Below, piece by piece: positions 63,239 through 64,000 of a DNA stretch of 64,000 bases. The notes under the pieces are model-generated. The model saw only the letters and a program-made list of their open reading frames with translations. It ran no database searches and was not told the origin of the DNA. The stretch is taken from the NCBI GenBank assembly GCA_934394985.1, contig CAKRRF010000007.1, forward strand, positions 1 through 64,000, in the 5' to 3' direction. Both the position numbers and the translations under genes were made by a program. The stretch's first letter is position 1. Every line of letters begins with the position of its first letter. The stretch comes from an uncultured Marvinbryantia sp. (GTDB lineage: Bacteria > Bacillota > Clostridia > Lachnospirales > Lachnospiraceae).

Positions 63239-64000
63239 CTATTTCTGTCTATATTTGGAAAGGAAAAGCTCCAGCTTATTCATGGTCTCTTCCAGCACTT
63301 CTTTTCTTGGAAGATATACTACACGGAAATGATCCGGCTCCGGCCAGTTAAATGCTTTTCCATGTGTAACCAGCACCTTCTGCTCTCTCAGGAAATCAAA
63401 GGCAAACTGTTCATCATCTGTAATGTTGAACCGTGCCACATCCAGCTTCGGGAAAATATAAAAGGCTGCCTTTGGTTTTACTGCTGATACACCCGGTATA
63501 TTGTTCAGCGCTTTATAAATAAACTCTCTCTGCTCGTACACACGTCCTCCCGGTACCAGAAGCTCCTGAGAACTCTGATATCCGCCAAGAGCCGTCTGTA
63601 CTACAGACTGAGCCGGCACGTTAGAGCAAAGACGCATATTAGACAGCATATTAATTCCTTCCAGGTATCCTTTTACATGGGATTTATCGCCACTCAGGCA
63701 CATCCATCCCACACGATATCCTGCAATCCGATGAGACTTGGACAGTCCGTTCATCGTCACACAGAACAGATCCGGACACAAAGACGCAATCGAAATATGC
63801 TCCACCCCATCCATCACCAGACGGTCGTAGATCTCATCCGCAAAAATAATCAGCTGATGTTCCCTTGCCACCTGTACGATTTCTTCCAGAATCTCTCTGC
63901 TGTATACTGCACCGGTCGGGTTATTTGGATTAATGATTACAATACCCTTGGTACGGTCTGTAATCTTTTTCTTAATATCATCAATATCCGGATTCCAGTC
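63239..64000 (-). CDS. PLP-dependent class I aminotransferase, 5' end outside the window
   Basis: The frame is open from the window edge (64000, residues DWNPDIDDIKKKI) to the stop at 63239, giving 254 residues of the C-terminal two-thirds. The cofactor-binding part is present: NPNNPTGAVYS and the lysine site GLSKSHRIAGYRVGW. It resembles AlaA/AlaT-type alanine or broad-specificity aminotransferases. It is 11 bases before yqeG. Confidence 0.92.
   Translation of the reverse strand, partial: DWNPDIDDIKKKITDRTKGIVIINPNNPTGAVYSREILEEIVQVAREHQLIIFADEIYDRLVMDGVEHISIASLCPDLFCVTMNGLSKSHRIAGYRVGWMCLSGDKSHVKGYLEGINMLSNMRLCSNVPAQSVVQTALGGYQSSQELLVPGGRVYEQREFIYKALNNIPGVSAVKPKAAFYIFPKLDVARFNITDDEQFAFDFLREQKVLVTHGKAFNWPEPDHFRVVYLPRKEVLEETMNKLELFLSKYRQK

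Overview
The window comes from a moderate-GC, spore-forming Gram-positive anaerobe, most likely a Lachnospiraceae gut commensal (Blautia/Ruminococcus-like; genus is inference). Support: the complete spoIIIA operon and spoIVB, the Clostridia-type order spoIIIA / asp23 / nusB / xseAB / ispA / dxs / tlyA / nadK / argR / recN / spoIVB, an [FeFe]-hydrogenase-like sensor, a selenium-type molybdenum hydroxylase cluster, and strong AGGAGG-type ribosome binding sites. Almost every gene is on the minus strand; only a cupin gene, a GH13 amylase gene and thiC are on the plus strand.

Layout (window coordinates). 1-5.4 kb: edge of a chimeric-looking ORF, an ABC exporter, and a signalling module (coiled-coil protein, hydrogenase-like PAS sensor, SpoIIE-type phosphatase). 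5.4-8.7 kb: ribosomal protein L25 and a FeoA-FeoB fusion iron transporter. 8.7-17.7 kb: an accessory cassette with a strong promoter, a cobalamin riboswitch with terminator, a small secreted DUF4430-like protein, a BspA-type leucine-rich-repeat/Ig-like surface protein and a ~1780-residue surface protein carrying another DUF4430-like domain. 37-bp near-identical direct repeats flank this cassette; they overlap the spoIVB 3' end and the feoB promoter. 17.7-35.0 kb: conserved housekeeping/sporulation block. 35.2-43.8 kb: cupin gene, then purine/selenium molybdenum hydroxylase cluster (NCS2 permease, xdhB, xdhC, xdhA, yqeC, a yqeB-mocA fusion, carbamate kinase-like gene). 43.9-48.2 kb: cytoplasmic GH13 enzyme, HIT hydrolase, small helical protein, TPP-riboswitch-controlled thiC. 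48.3-64 kb: cardiolipin synthase, ligA, RluF-like pseudouridine synthase, homocysteine methyltransferase, asnB, gdhA with a leader attenuator, Gfo/Idh oxidoreductase, SH3-domain membrane protein, tRNA-Arg(CCG), DUF5688-like protein, efp, M24 peptidase, yqeG and an aminotransferase cut by the window edge.

Most notable candidate system: the 9-kb cassette. A B12 riboswitch sits directly in front of exported proteins bearing DUF4430-like (transcobalamin-C-terminal-like) domains and adhesive repeats, with no transporter or cobalamin biosynthesis gene in the cassette. This suggests B12-repressed surface capture of corrinoids (or a corrinoid-bearing partner), acquired as a unit between spoIVB and feoB. 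The riboswitch, signal peptides and repeats are seen directly; the DUF4430 assignments rest on motif recognition and the function is inferred. Other items: a possible intrinsic attenuator in the gdhA leader, palindromes over the asnB and thiC promoters, a modular intergenic repeat in three copies, and a carbamate-kinase-like protein with altered phosphate-loop residues inside the selenium hydroxylase cluster.
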